DNA of 64,000 nt from Cryptomeria japonica (Eukaryota > Streptophyta > Pinopsida > Cupressales > Cupressaceae). Below are positions 47,226 through 58,708 of the stretch, piece after piece. Below the pieces are notes generated by a model, which made no database searches, had not been told where the DNA came from, and saw nothing but the letters and a program-made list of their open reading frames with translations. The stretch is taken from NCBI RefSeq assembly GCF_030272615.1, contig NC_081406.1, positions 479,166,900 through 479,230,899 on the forward strand, written 5' to 3'. The position numbers and the translations under genes were made by a program. The first letter of the stretch is position 1; each line of letters opens with the position of its first letter.

Positions 47226-48745
47226 ATGCAGCTAAGAGATCGAGGGAACAGAGAATATTCAATATCACAATTACCACTTTCTCCTAAATCCTTTGGAAAA
47301 CCATCAAACTCTAAACAACAACCAATTGTAAATCATCTTCCGATATTTGATGAGCATTTATTAGTGTTGGAACCTTATCAAAGGAAACAAAAGACAAAGA
47401 TGTGCTACAATGGCTATACAAGGATGAAGAATGTCAACACAAGATTAACAATGTTCGCATACCTACAGAAAAGTATGGAAAATTATTTAACATTCTCAGA
47501 AGAATGGGATACACCAGAACAAGTCCTATAGGAAAAAGAAAAGAAGGTATCTCAGAACCTATCCGACCTTACACTCAGTAGACTACTAACAAAATAGGCT
47601 TAGGGTATGGACAAGTAACTCTACCAGAAGGCACATCTCTTAGTCAACAACAAGAGGAATATGAAAATAGACAAGAACAACTGGAAATGGGAAAAGAAAC
47701 TAGCTTCAAATCAACAAGTAAAACAAACTAAAGGCAACTCTCAAGCAACATTAAATCTCAATCAAAACAAGAAAGAAGCTAATATAAGTCAAGGAGAGCT
47801 CATAGAAAATTTGACAAAATTCAATCTCAGTCCTGAAGAAGCTGAATATGAAAGAAGAAAAGATATAGCCAGAAAAGTAGAAGAAATGCTATATGACCAA
47901 ATTTGTAGATTGCAAGCTGCAAGTGATACAAATTCTAATGAATGGGAATGGGATTCCTATCACTCTGAAGAATCAACTAAAGAAAATTGCTTTGAAGGAT
48001 ATGTAGGAGTTGATGTAGTTCACACGCATGCAGGACAAACATCAGGAACTAGTTCACTTGAATTAGAATCACATTCAACTGACTTGGACTTAACCGAGGA
48101 CGATCAGGAATTGCTTACAAGAGGTCATTCTGATGAGAGTACCATTATAGACATCGACATACATATTGAAAACTTTGATACATCTATCATGATCCTTGAA
48201 ACCTTTGAAACATCCCAAGCTAAAGATCCCTTACCTCTAATCCACCCCGAGCTTATTGATTGGGAAAATGAAGGACATACCACTATTGGTACCTTTCCAA
48301 ATGACCATGCCATATCTGTATATCTTAACACAATCGAACCCATAACAACTCTCACTAGGAATGTCAACAACACATCCTCCAGTCAAGTGGGTTCCAAATC
48401 TCCTAGTCGCAAAAGTGAAAATAAAGAAAAGAATATCATGTCTAATGTTGAAAACCATTTATTGGCAACATTAGATCCGGAAAAGTAAAAAGAAAGGACA
48501 CATCTAATGGTGAAAACCTCCTCGAGGCACTGGAAGATGGGAGATTTGAAACTTTACCTGAGCACTATCAAGAAAGGTCATCCATTTTGATAGAACCAAT
48601 AGAGGCAATTATCATTGGCACAACTAATCTACATCTAGCAATCTCTTTATCAAAACTAGCAAGACAAAAAAATTGGGAACTAATCAAAAGAAGGCAAATC
48701 AATTTTACCTAGTCATATGCAGACATTCCAGGGTTCGATCCATAT
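47226..48745 (+). pseudogene. G2 linker between protease and RNase H
   Basis: Several blocks (47226-47531, 47661-48488, then 48530-48745 in other frames) have low-complexity, acidic, Ser/Thr/Glu-rich sequence (SNEWEWDSYHSEESTKEN). This is the usual spacer before RT in Tat pol. The end of it, SYADIPGFDPYFTIHH (48716-48763), is the conserved lead-in to the RT domain. The RT itself does not follow. Confidence 0.7.
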
Positions 48746-49195
48746 TTTACAATACATCACCCAAATATCAGTCTAGGAGCAAGCATCAATAATAGGACAC
48801 AACACGGATCAGCAGAAGGTATTCTATTCATCACACCACAAGGTCATACAATCCCAAAAGCATACAAATTAAGCTTTCCATGCACCAACAACACAACAAA
48901 ATATGAAGCTTTGGTTATAGGTATCAAAACGGCTTTAGAATGGAACATTAAAAAACTTCAAGTCTTTGGAGACTCTCAGTTCATCATCAATCAAATTAAT
49001 GATGATTACCAAACAAAAGATGACAAATTAATGCCTTATAAAAATATGGTTGATGATATCAATAAATATTTTGCAAAAAAAACTTTTCAAAAGATTCCAA
49101 GGAATGACAACAAAGCAGCAGATGCCATGGCTACGCTTGCTTCTCTACTTCAAACACAGAAAAATCAACAACATTATGAATTCCTGGTGGAAGAG
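48746..49195 (+). pseudogene. G2 archaeal-type RNase H, joined directly to the RT lead-in
   Basis: After the RT lead-in the frame passes at once to LGASINNRTQHGSAEGILF, then CTNNTTKYEALVIGIKTAL, FGDSQFIINQI and NDNKAADAMATLASLL. These carry the Glu and the two later Asp of the RNase H active site. The first Asp (F-D-G-A-S in intact relatives; T1 has YFDGAC) is missing at the join, so the deletion ate into the active site. It would have degraded RNA in RNA-DNA hybrids; it is inactive here. Confidence 0.85.
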
Positions 49196-50521
49196 TTGTC
49201 TTACCCCGCCTATAATTGTCCTGATTCCCAAACTATTTGCCAACTTGTGGGGAATGATTCCTCCCACTATGGCCAAACTTAAAGATACCTAAAAGATAAC
49301 ACCTTACCTCTCAACTTATCAAAAAATCAAAAGAGAAACTTTATTCGCCAATCCTCCCATTTTACTCTCGTCGTGGATACCCTATTTAAATGAGGTCTAG
49401 ATGGTACTCTTTTAAGATGTCGTGAACAAGAAGAATCTAAGAATGCCTTACATGAAGTCCATAATGGCATTTGTGGCACTCATTCAAGTGGTCTTACCCT
49501 TTTGAAAAAACTTATATGCTTGGGCTATTATTGGCCGACTATAGAATGAGATTCTTTTCAGATAGCTAGAACATGCAAACAATGTCAGATCCATGGGAAT
49601 TTGATTCATGCACCCACACAAGAACTTCATACTTTAGTAACATCTTGGCCTTTTTGTCAATGAGGTCTTGATCTCATCGAAAAGATAAATCCTTCTTCAT
49701 CTAATGGTCACAAATTCATCCTTGTAGCTATAGAATATTTCACAAAATAGATTGAGGTAGTACCTCTCATAAATATCACAGGAAAACAAATTGTTGCATT
49801 TATCTTGAACTATATCATCTGTTGTTATGGAATACCAATGACCATTATCACCGATAATGGGTGACCATTCAAGAATCAAGATGTACAAGAGCTATGTGAG
49901 AAATTTAAGATCCAACACAAATTCTCCACACCCTACTATCCACAAGGGAATGGGCAAGAAGAAGCATCAAACAAAACTATTTTGAAAATCCTCAAAAAGA
50001 CAGTGAATGATGTTGGAAGAGATTGGCATATTCAACTGAACCCTACTCTATGGGCCTACCATAGTAGTATCCGCACACCAACAGGTGCCACACCTTTCTC
50101 TCTTTTATACGGATGAAAAGCAATACTACCAATAGAAGTAGAGATACCTTATCTACAAGTATCATTAAAAGGTCTCATCCTAGATGAAGAACAACGAGTA
50201 TCTAGATTACAAGAGTTAGAACAGATCCATGAATAGAGACAAAATGTCATTCATCATCTAAAGGTATATTAGCAAAGAATATTTTGGAGCTATAATCACA
50301 GGGTCAAACCATGAATCTTTCAAGTGGGTGAACTTGTACTAAAGGAAAATCCACGCAACCAGGTAGATTGAGAAAAGAAAGGAAAATTTGAACCAAACTG
50401 GTTAGGTTCATTTGTGATCACAGTAGTATTTGGATCAAGAGCATATCAACTATCAACACAAGATGAAGATCAGATTGAGGAACCCATCAATAGCATACAT
50501 CTGAAGAAGTTCTATGTCTGA
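49196..50521 (+). pseudogene. G2 integrase
   Basis: Zinc segment: HEVHNGICGTHSS, LGYYWPTIE, CKQCQIHG (about 49448-49590). Core: GLDLIEK (first Asp), IITDNG (second Asp, near 49852), and GQEEASNKTILKIL (Glu). C-terminus: GKFEPNWLGSFVITVVFGSRAYQL, ending INSIHLKKFYV at 50521. The D-D-E residues are all present, but about ten nonsense codons (TAG and TGA at Trp, Arg and Gln positions, for example 49391, 49547, 49661, 49750, 49861, 50114) disable it. Confidence 0.9.
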
Positions 50522-52196
50522 AAAAGCAGAAAAAAATCAAAAACAGTGAAAAAGAAAAAATCCAAAAATAGTGAAAAAGCAAAAAATCCAAAAAAAATCA
50601 AATATGAGAAAAAGTGCAATAAAAATAGATGGTGAAAACTTGGCAAACAGGCGCTATCTGTCGGCTAGCTCTTCCATCTATTAGTTCATGCATCTTTCCA
50701 CTTGCATTCATTTTCCATCAACATCGTTCATATGCATCATAAAGATTTTGTACATACACAGGCATCACAACTGCTATCTCACCATGGTTTGGATCATTGG
50801 GTATATCATAATGAAATTGTTTCTAGGCTTGGGGCAAAATCCTGCACTTAGCTGGGGGCAAAACTTTGGATCAATTCTGAGCTTAATCAAACAGGTAGAA
50901 CAAATGGTTAGACAACTCTTATCAGATAAAAATTGAGACATATCCAACATTGAACATGAGATCAAATTATCAACCATCAAACTATCACAAAGTCAGTCTA
51001 AAATGCATGGATGATATCTTTTGGATAATAATTTTAACATGATTGCTCAACTTTTTTATATTGATTTTTGCTATCATAATTTCTGAGTGACTCCAGGATG
51101 TCGTTGACTAGAGGAACAAGGAAGAAACATGATATTTTTCTTGTTTGCTGTCTCAAAATTGATCATTAATATGTGCAAATTTGTCGCAGGATATGATCAT
51201 CAGAGTATCATTGAAGACATTTCCAATTTGTGTATTGAAATGGTTAATGTTGGTTTTTTTATGCAAGCAACACTTAGGTCATCTTAATTTAATTATACCT
51301 TGATTCTTTGTTAACTTGCCATATCAAAAATCTAGGAAAGAAGTGCTCAGGTCATCATGGTTTAATTATACCATCAATGTTTGCACTCACTTCCCATATT
51401 TTAAAAATCTCAATGATGACAAAAACACAATAATCCAATGACTGGTCCACTCGTAGCTTTGCATTTCATTTGCATTTAGCTTGCATTCCATTCTTACATG
51501 GGATCCCACATGCTCCTTTTATGCAAGGTTCAATCTATCACATGAATCATAAAGGTATCATCATAGGTGTATACACAATCAAAATGATGACTCATATATC
51601 TCCAAATATTGTCGACCCGGCGAAAATCTTATGCTATCCTCTCAACAGAATCAACATCAGCATATTTGAATCTTTCTACAGCTTGGTATCAATAAACTGT
51701 TAGTTCTTTATCCAATCAATCGTATCAATTCTATCAATCAATCACATCTAAATCAATTCTCTCATGTCTTATACAGGATGTATCTTTCCTAAAACCAGAC
51801 GTTCTGATCATGTCTTATACAAGATATATTGTTCTTGAAACGAGATGCTTTGATCATCTTTGTCTTATACAGGAGGTGTCATTCGTAAAACTAGACCGAA
51901 TCTCAATCTTATCAATCTAGCCAATCAAACTTTATCAATCATCAAGAACCACATCATCAGGATTGTAGAACTCACATTTTCATCAACCATAATTGTAGAC
52001 ATTAAATCATTTCTAATCATGATATCAATTTCGCAAAGATCGCAAAAACTCCAAAGATCAATTATCTCAATTGATCTTCCGAGGGGGCATCATCATACCA
52101 CAATCTATCAATCAAGAGCTGGGGCATCCTATCGAACCAATATCATCATCAAAATGAGATTATTCTTTGAATCAACATGTCATCACACCTCACTTC
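50522..52196 (+). other. G2 3' untranslated region
   Basis: Starts with an A-rich tract repeating AAAATCCAAAAA and GTGAAAAAGC (50522-50630). It has no coding frame of interest. A three-unit repeat of TGTCTTATACAGGA-type sequence sits at 51765-51900. No extra ORF comparable to those of T1 or G3 is present. Confidence 0.75.
51765..51900. repeat. Tandem repeat in the G2 3' region
   Basis: TGTCTTATACARGA... units begin at 51765, 51811 and 51861 (spacing 46 and 50), each followed by a C/GTAAAAC-AGA-type and TGATCAT segment. A related GTCTTATACAAGG occurs on the minus strand of G3 near 62454-62440. Confidence 0.75.
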
Positions 52197-52210
52197 AAAG
52201 GGGGGCAAAA
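52197..52210 (+). other. G2 polypurine tract
   Basis: AAAGGGGGGCAAAA directly before the 3' LTR TG; primes plus-strand synthesis. Confidence 0.9.
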
Positions 52211-53380
52211 TGTATACACCTAAAAATGGTTTGAAGATAATTAATTAAATAAGCAATTATTTAATTAATCCCCCTTCCTAATTTAATTGAATTCACTAAG
52301 TAATTTGATTAAATTCCCCCTTTCATCTACTTATTAATAAATCTAAGGATTTATATAATAGGTTCATTTCATAATCCCCTTTGATTAATTAATTCAAATT
52401 AATTAATTCACCCCATCAAATTCATTTCTTCTAAATCCCCTAATTAATTAAAACAAATCAATTAATGACTTGTTGAGATTAATTAGCCTTTTCCTATTAT
52501 TTGAATTTTTAAATTCAAATTATCCTAACTTCTAACCACCTAACCTAACCCCTTCTAAACCTAACTCATTCCATCTAACCCTAGGTTTTCCTAAACCCAT
52601 CCTAGCTTGCACATCCTAACCACCATGTCCCCTTTCCTTGAACACTTTACTCTCTCATGAGCAAAGCTTTGTGACGTGTGTCACTAAATGTTCCCTTTAA
52701 TCCAACATCTTCTAGAAGCCTCTTGACACTTGTCACCATAGAGATGATACATGTTCCCTTTCATCCAACCTCTTCTAGAAGCCTCATGACACTTGTCACC
52801 ATAGAGATGACATTGTCCCCTTTCATCCAACCCCTTCTCCTACCAACCTCCAAATGTTCCCTTTAATCAAACCTCTTTGCCAACCTCCTCAAATGTAACC
52901 ATTTATATCTTTAGACTTAATCTTGACCATTGATTCCTACCACCTCACCCTCGGCCTTGGAAATCCTATAAATAGATCCCATTTTTGAGCAATAATCATC
53001 CCATCTCATTTACATTTTGAGCATTGTTACTATAGGCATATAACTCTTAGTTTATCATTTTAGCATTGTTATCATGCTCAATTTTTGCTTAAATATAGCT
53101 TATTTTCTAGCATAATCATGGGACCATGTAGCTTAATCCTTATCATTGCTAGCTTAAACACATCATTTATCATTTAAATCCTCCATTTAAGTATAGCCAT
53201 GTCACTGGAATTTGCATGACCATATCTGAGAGAAAAATTCATACTCGCATTTACTAGGAGGCGATAGATCGCTTAGTTATGGTTTTATCTTTCTTTGCTT
53301 TGAATTCATTAACCATTCTTGTAATGATCTATTGAGTGTTTTGTGTTGTAGGAATAGGTATACACTTCACAGGAAAGACA
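52211..53380 (+). repeat. G2 3' LTR
   Basis: 1170 bases, from TGTATACACCTAAAAATGG to GGAAAGACA. It is close to the 5' LTR, with small indels and substitutions; the end differs (GAAAGACA against GGCACAACA). The TATA box is at 52967-52975. Confidence 0.95.
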
Positions 53381-53385
53381 AGTAT

Positions 53386-53770
53386 ATTTCTTAGCTATTC
53401 CACCAAGAGTAAGGCCTACAAGTGTTTTAATAGCCGGACACAAAGAATTGTTGAGAGTGTTGATGTTTGAGTGGATGAATTTCTTGAAGTATGAGAAGGA
53501 ACCAGTTCAGAGAGAAAGGATGAAGATCCTTGCATTTTGTTTTTGGAACCAAAAACTATGAAATCTGAAACCACCAAAGCAAATTCTGATGCACTTGTTC
53601 AACCAGAACAAATAAATTCAGAAGAAGATGATGATAACGAAGAAGCTAAACCTAAAGATAATGATCATGTTATTCCTAGCTATGTGAGACTGAATCACAA
53701 TCTTGAATAGATTATTGGGGATAAAGATGTTGGAGTACTAACCGGAAGAAGAATCAGACAATTTTTTTGC
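53386..53770 (+). pseudogene. C2 integrase end and linker to RT
   Basis: Continues the C2 frame after G2: IFLSYSTKSKAYKCFN, then stops and a shift near 53430-53500, and an acidic linker (EEDDDNEEAKPKDNDHVIPS). This is the usual integrase C-terminal tail of plant Copia pol. Confidence 0.8.
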
Positions 53771-54735
53771 ATGATCTCCACTATTGAACCAAGAACTACT
53801 AAGGAGGCATTTGGTGATGATCATTGGGTTAAAGCTATGGAGGAGAAATTGGATCAAATTGAGAAGAACAACACTTGGACCCTAGTACCTCGACTGGTAA
53901 ATAAGAATGTTATAGGTACTAAATGGGTATACAGGAACAAGATGAATGAAGATGGTGTTTTAGTTCACAACAAGGAAAGGTTGGTTTGCAAGGGTTATAC
54001 ACAAAAAGAAGTAGAAGACTATGGCAAAAGTTTTGCACCAGTAGCAAGATTGGAAGGTGTCGGAACTTTACTTGCATTTGCAGCCTATAAGAAATTCAAG
54101 GTATACCAGATGGATGCTAAGTCTGCATTTTTTAATGGGATATTGGAAGAAGAATTATACATAGAGTAGCCAGATGGTTATGCTTTGACTAATGAGAAAG
54201 ACATGGTGTGCAGATTGCATAAAGCTTTATATGGATTAAAGTAGGCACTAAGAGCATGGTATGAAAGGCTTCATACACATCTGATGAAGATAGGATTTCT
54301 AAGAACTAGTGAAGTATTTGTTGATGATATCATATTTGGAGGTAATGATGTCATGAGCAATAGTTTTGTAGATGAAATGAAAAATGAGTTTGAAATGTCT
54401 TTAGTAGGAGAAATAAAAAAATTCATAGGCTTGTACATATAGCAAATGAATAATGGTATTTTCATTACACAGTATAAGTATGTGAAAGAGGTTTTGAAGA
54501 CATTTGGCATGAGTGACTCTAAACCAGTTGGGACACCAATGATTATAGGTTGAAAATTGTCTAAGGAAGATGAATCGAAGTCTATTGATGATAAGGAATA
54601 CAGGTCAATGATTGGAAAATTGCACTATGTTGTTCCAATAGACCGGATGTAGCTCACACAGTTGGCATAGTTGCTAGATTCCAGAGGAATTCTAAGGAAA
54701 CACATCCGATAGCAACCAAGACAATTTTTAGATAC
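53771..54735 (+). pseudogene. C2 reverse transcriptase with an internal deletion
   Basis: Conserved Copia RT: MEEKLDQIEKNNTWTLVPR, NVIGTKWVYRNKMNEDG, FAPVARLEGV, VYQMDAKSAFFNG, LYGLK, then VFVDDIIFGG (54313-54342), the catalytic VDD block. Between KIGFLRTS and EVFVDD about 16 residues are missing compared with C1 (which has KGDVDSNLFYKIIDDDILIV there). Stops at 54167, 54242, 54440 and 54551; a shift near 54630. Dead. Confidence 0.92.
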
Positions 54736-55269
54736 TTGAAAGGTATAGTTGACTATGGATTATGGTATTCATATGGAGTAAACTTTGATTTGAAGGTGTA
54801 CAAATATGTTGATTGGGCAAGAAATGTTGATGACCGGAAAAGCACAACCAGTGGAGCATTTTTTCTTGGAGGAAGGCTTGTTTCATGGAGTAGTAAAAAG
54901 AAGAGTTGTACTTCACAATCTACTGTTGAAGCTGAGTATGTTGCAGCATATATGAATTGCACACAGGCTATTTGGATGAGGCACATTTTGGAAGGTTTTA
55001 AGATGAAGATTTCAGATCCTATAAAGATTTTATGTGATAATACAAGTGCCATAAATATTTCCAAGAATCCTGTTTTGCACGTATGAACCAAGAACATTGA
55101 ATTGAAGTATCATTTCTTGAGGGAAAAAGTGCAGAGCAAAGATGTTATCTTACAACATGTTTCTACCAAGGAGCAACTTGCAGATATTTTTACCAAACCT
55201 CTACCTAAGAATACATTTGAGTATCTTAGAAGTCAACTAGGGGTTGTACCCCTTTATGAGGTTAGTTGA
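54736..55269 (+). pseudogene. C2 RNase H
   Basis: Copia RNase H: YKYVDWARNVDDRKSTTSG, LVSWSSKKKSCTSQSTVEAE, LCDNTSAINISKNPVLHV (stop TGA at 55084), IELKYHFLREKV, ADIFTKPLPKNTF, ending LGVVPLYEVS with the stop at 55267-55269. Catalytic D, E and D are present. Only one nonsense codon interrupts it. Confidence 0.9.
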
Positions 55270-55590
55270 GCATGTTGTTGATTACATCGTTCCCTGAACC
55301 ACTTGTAGAATTTTACAAGGATTGGTGTAGAAGTGGATGTATTCTGTAGGGGGAGCATCAAGTTGTAGTATGTTGTTGATGCACAGTGAAAATTTGACAT
55401 TACATGTTTTACTTTCAATTTGGCATTACTGTCAAAGGGGGAGAAGAATTATGTGATTATGGGAAGGAAAACCAGTGACAAGCTAAAGACATGGAGCACA
55501 TAGTGAATACATGTTAATATAAACCAAGATTCCTATTCACAATCACAACAACAATAATTGGTGTTGATATTTGTATTGCCATCAATGCTA
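55270..55590 (+). other. C2 3' untranslated region
   Basis: About 320 non-coding bases with three purine blocks (GTAGGGGGAGCA near 55348, AAAGGGGGAGAAG near 55434, and the final tract), typical of Copia 3' regions. Confidence 0.75.
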
Positions 55591-55602
55591 AAGGGGGAGA
55601 TT
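55591..55602 (+). other. C2 polypurine tract
   Basis: AAAGGGGGAGAT immediately before the 3' LTR TGTTGGCATT. Confidence 0.9.
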
Positions 55603-56986
55603 GTTGGCATTTGCATGAAGATTACATTAATGATATGTTATGTTGTAATAAATGTCAATTGAACTGGTAATGAAATTATTGATATTATTATAATATTGTT
55701 ACTATAATTGGTAAGAAGAATTTGTGAGGAGAACCGGTAACCGGTGTAATGGTGTAAACCTTATCTATTTTTGTAACTTGTAAACCCTACCGGTTGTTTT
55801 TCTTAAACCCTAACCAATTAAGGTTGTTGAATGGGTTATACTAGTTTATGATTTGATGTTGAGCGGTAATGATGGTGACACGTATAGTCATTGTATGAAG
55901 ACAAGTTCAAAATGTTTTGGCGTGTTGTTTATCTAGGGAATTAGAAAATGTATTGCATCTAATGCAAAGCACATGATGAGTTACTGAGCTTGATGAAGTG
56001 GTAATCAAGGAGCGGTTGACATTTTCTTGATTGATGTGTAGAGATTGCTATGTAATCCAACGGTCATGCTTGAACTGACTTGTTTATAAACTCTATGAGA
56101 GAATTAGATTTTTGTTGTGTTACCGACTTGATTGATTTTTTTATAAGGTCAATGAAGTTGTCTAGTTGAAGGTGTTGGCAGAGATCAGTTGAGTGTGTGG
56201 TTGCTAAACTGGATGATGAGTCTGTAGTTTGAGTAAACACAGATAGGAGCTTAAAAGGATCTGATCAAGAAAGTGTAGTGCTATTCAGACAGATCAACAA
56301 ATTCTTGTTGTTTTCTAACAATTACAACATAATTGAAATCCCCTAACTGGGTAAGCTCTAACATGCTTGGTTCTATTCAAATCCTCTAACAAGGTAGTCC
56401 ATTAGCTTGGATTTTCAAATCCTCCACTGAGGTTACTCCTTACAGGGTATTGCTTCTTACAAGGCATTTGTAGTCAATCCCTTAACCGCTTAACCAAGTG
56501 ATTCCTAACAAGATCAATTCTTAACATGACTTTTGTAAAGCTTTAACAGGCTTGGCTCCTAATAGGGCGAGCTTCAGAAGAGTTCAGATATTATCTTGTG
56601 AGTCTCATCTCACCATAGTTTTTACCTATTTGGGTTTCCACGTGAAAAATACTTATGTCATGTGGTGAATGTTTTTGTGGTTGTGGTCTTATGCTTGATT
56701 TGATTAACTACTTAACTATTTATGATAAGGCATGATAACTGGAAGCATTAAGAAAAGAGGTATGTTGACATATGATAAAGCGTTTGGATGTTTATTGTTA
56801 AGTTGTGGTAATAGTCAACCGGTTTTCTTCTAAGTTTTCATCTTGACAGTGGTATTTCATTGATAAGTTTACTTTGTGTGATTAAGATTGAGATTGGGAA
56901 AGTTTGTATCAGTTTTTCTATTTATTGATTCACCCTCCCCCCCTCTCAGTAATCTACTAGATACTTATTCTTTCATCATACCACCA
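55603..56986 (+). repeat. C2 3' LTR
   Basis: 1384 bases, TGTTGGCATTTGCATGAAG to CATACCACCA, aligned along its length with 37720-39111. Differences are mainly transitions plus small indels. Confidence 0.95.
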
Positions 56987-56991
56987 TGGAC

Positions 56992-57204
56992 AAATATCTT
57001 TTGAAGCTTGGTTTCACTAAAGGTGATGTTGATAGTAACTTATTTTATAAGATCATTGATGACGACATATTGATTGTTGAAGTATTTGTTGATGATATCA
57101 TTTTTGGAGGTGAGGATAAATTATGCATGGAATTATCTGAAAATATGAAGAATGAGTTTGAGATTGGGGAGATGAAATTTTTTTTAGGTTTGTAGATTAC
57201 TTAG
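56992..57204 (+). pseudogene. C1 reverse transcriptase, continuation
   Basis: Reads KYLLKLGFTKGDVDSNLF, then VEVFVDDIIFGGEDK (VDD near 57087-57095) and FEIGEMKFFLGL, then TAG (Gln position), I-T and TAG. The frame is then cut by the G3 LTR at 57205. It joins the block ending at 37719 without loss or gain of a codon once C2 and one target copy are removed. Confidence 0.93.
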
Positions 57205-58692
57205 TGTAGATAAGGAAATTGAAAATCATCAAAACAATAGCAATCAGGACAACCACAAAACCTAAAACTGTTATGAAAGCAATCCTAATCCAATCAATGA
57301 AGACATAAAGACAAGATATTCAAATCAAATGAAATCAAAGCAAACTAACGTAGATATCTCCTTCATGTGGCTCCATTGTTCTTCTTTCACCTTCAAATTT
57401 GATGTGGATCTCACCTACAAGTGCAAAATGCAAGTGGAAAGCAAGTTGTTGAGAGATGAAATTTGCAGCATAAGGCTACTCGAAAATGTGATTGATTCCC
57501 CTTTCATTGAAGAAAATCATCCAATTTATAGACAAATTGGAGAGAGGACAAGATTAGCATGAAGAGATTTGAAAGGAAATTCAAATCAAGAATGGAAAAA
57601 TTATGACAAATGTGTGACACTTTCTATGCAAGGTGTATGACAAATTATGCACAAATTATGACAAGTTGCTATGCAAGATGTATGAAAAATTATGACAAGA
57701 TTGAAATGCCATTCCCATGACAAAAGGGAAGAGAGAAAATAGCCTCCATGATTGCAACAAATGGAAGAATAAACATAGGAGAAAATGAAGGAATTAAATT
57801 AGGGGAAATATTAGAAAAATTAAAGAAAATAGGAGAAATAGAAATTAGGAATTAGGAGAAATCAGCAAATTGAGGAGAAAGATGAAATAGAAATTAGGTA
57901 AATTAATTAATAGGTTTTCATCCATTAATTAATTCATGAAAGAGACCTAGGACTAAATAAATAGATTTATTTAACCCACAAAGAAGAAGAAAAGGATTAA
58001 ATGAACAAATCATAAAACCCTAGAAATAAGAGGACAAGGAATTAGGTCAAGACAACAAGAAATTAATGTAGGTTCAATCATGATTCTAATTGACAAAGGA
58101 CCAATGTTGATAAATGATTGAGATTGGTTGACAAAAATCAATGACAAATTGACCAAGATTGACAAGGAGATCAAATTGATAGGCACCAATTGATGAGGAA
58201 CAATGACTAATCAATCCAAATTGACATGGTTGAAAAGGACAAGGATCGATGATGAATCGATCACAAAATGACAAGATTGGCAACGACAAGGATCGATGAT
58301 GAATCTATCACAAAATGATGAGATTGACAAGTTGATAATCGCAAATGATTACTAACAAGCTAAAGATGATTGAAAGATTGACAAGAGGACAAAGCCCTAA
58401 TTCTATCATTTATTAGGATTGACGATGTCCAAAATGATGATAAATGAGTACGCACCATAATGCGATAGGATAAGATCGACCAAAATCATGACTGAAGATT
58501 GCTATCGACAAGACCTAATTTGAAAGCAATAAAAATGAGGAATGTAGAAGAAGGACTTGATGCTCACAAATGATAAAGACCAAGTGCGCAACATAGAAGA
58601 AATGTTAATGTGACGCAAGAACCCTAAAATAATGCAATGCGCAAATGTTAAAGTATGACTCCATAAGCATTGACCATTTTTAGATGTCTACA
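57205..58692 (-). repeat. G3 3' LTR
   Basis: On the minus strand begins TGTAGACATCTAAAAATGG and ends TTCCTTATCTACA (1488 bases). TG...CA ends and the adjacent polypurine tract fix both sides. It contains a 46-bp direct repeat (58238 and 58284, GACAAGGATCGATGATGAAT) and a TATGACAA-rich patch near 57600-57700. Confidence 0.82.
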
Positions 58693-58708
58693 TTTTGCCC
58701 CTCTTTGA
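58693..58708 (-). other. G3 polypurine tract
   Basis: Minus strand TCAAAGAGGGGCAAAA before the LTR; the same as in G5. Confidence 0.82.

Larger units (their letters stand above)
41363..53380 (+). mobile_element. Complete Tat-like gypsy element lacking RT (G2), inserted in C2
   Basis: LTRs at 41363-42543 and 52211-53380. The flanking 5 bp are GGTAT and AGTAT, a target copy with one mismatch. Internal order: primer site, 2-kb leader, gag, protease, linker, aRNase H, integrase, 3' untranslated region, polypurine tract. RT and the gypsy RNase H are missing, so the copy is non-autonomous. Confidence 0.95.
37720..56986 (+). mobile_element. Complete Copia retrotransposon (C2) inserted in C1, containing G2
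   Basis: LTRs at 37720-39111 and 55603-56986 flank gag, protease, integrase, RT and RNase H. The target duplication is TGGAT (37715-37719) on the left and TGGAC (56987-56991) on the right. Without G2 (12,018 bp) the element is about 7.25 kb, normal for a plant Copia with long LTRs. Confidence 0.95.
33294..57204 (+). mobile_element. Copia retrotransposon split by C2 (C1)
   Basis: The 5' LTR, primer site, gag, protease, integrase and first half of RT lie at 33294-37719. The RT resumes at 56992 in the same frame and stops at 57204, where the G3 LTR begins. The rest of RT, RNase H and the 3' LTR are not in the window. The left flank of the 5' LTR is CACCT. Confidence 0.9.
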
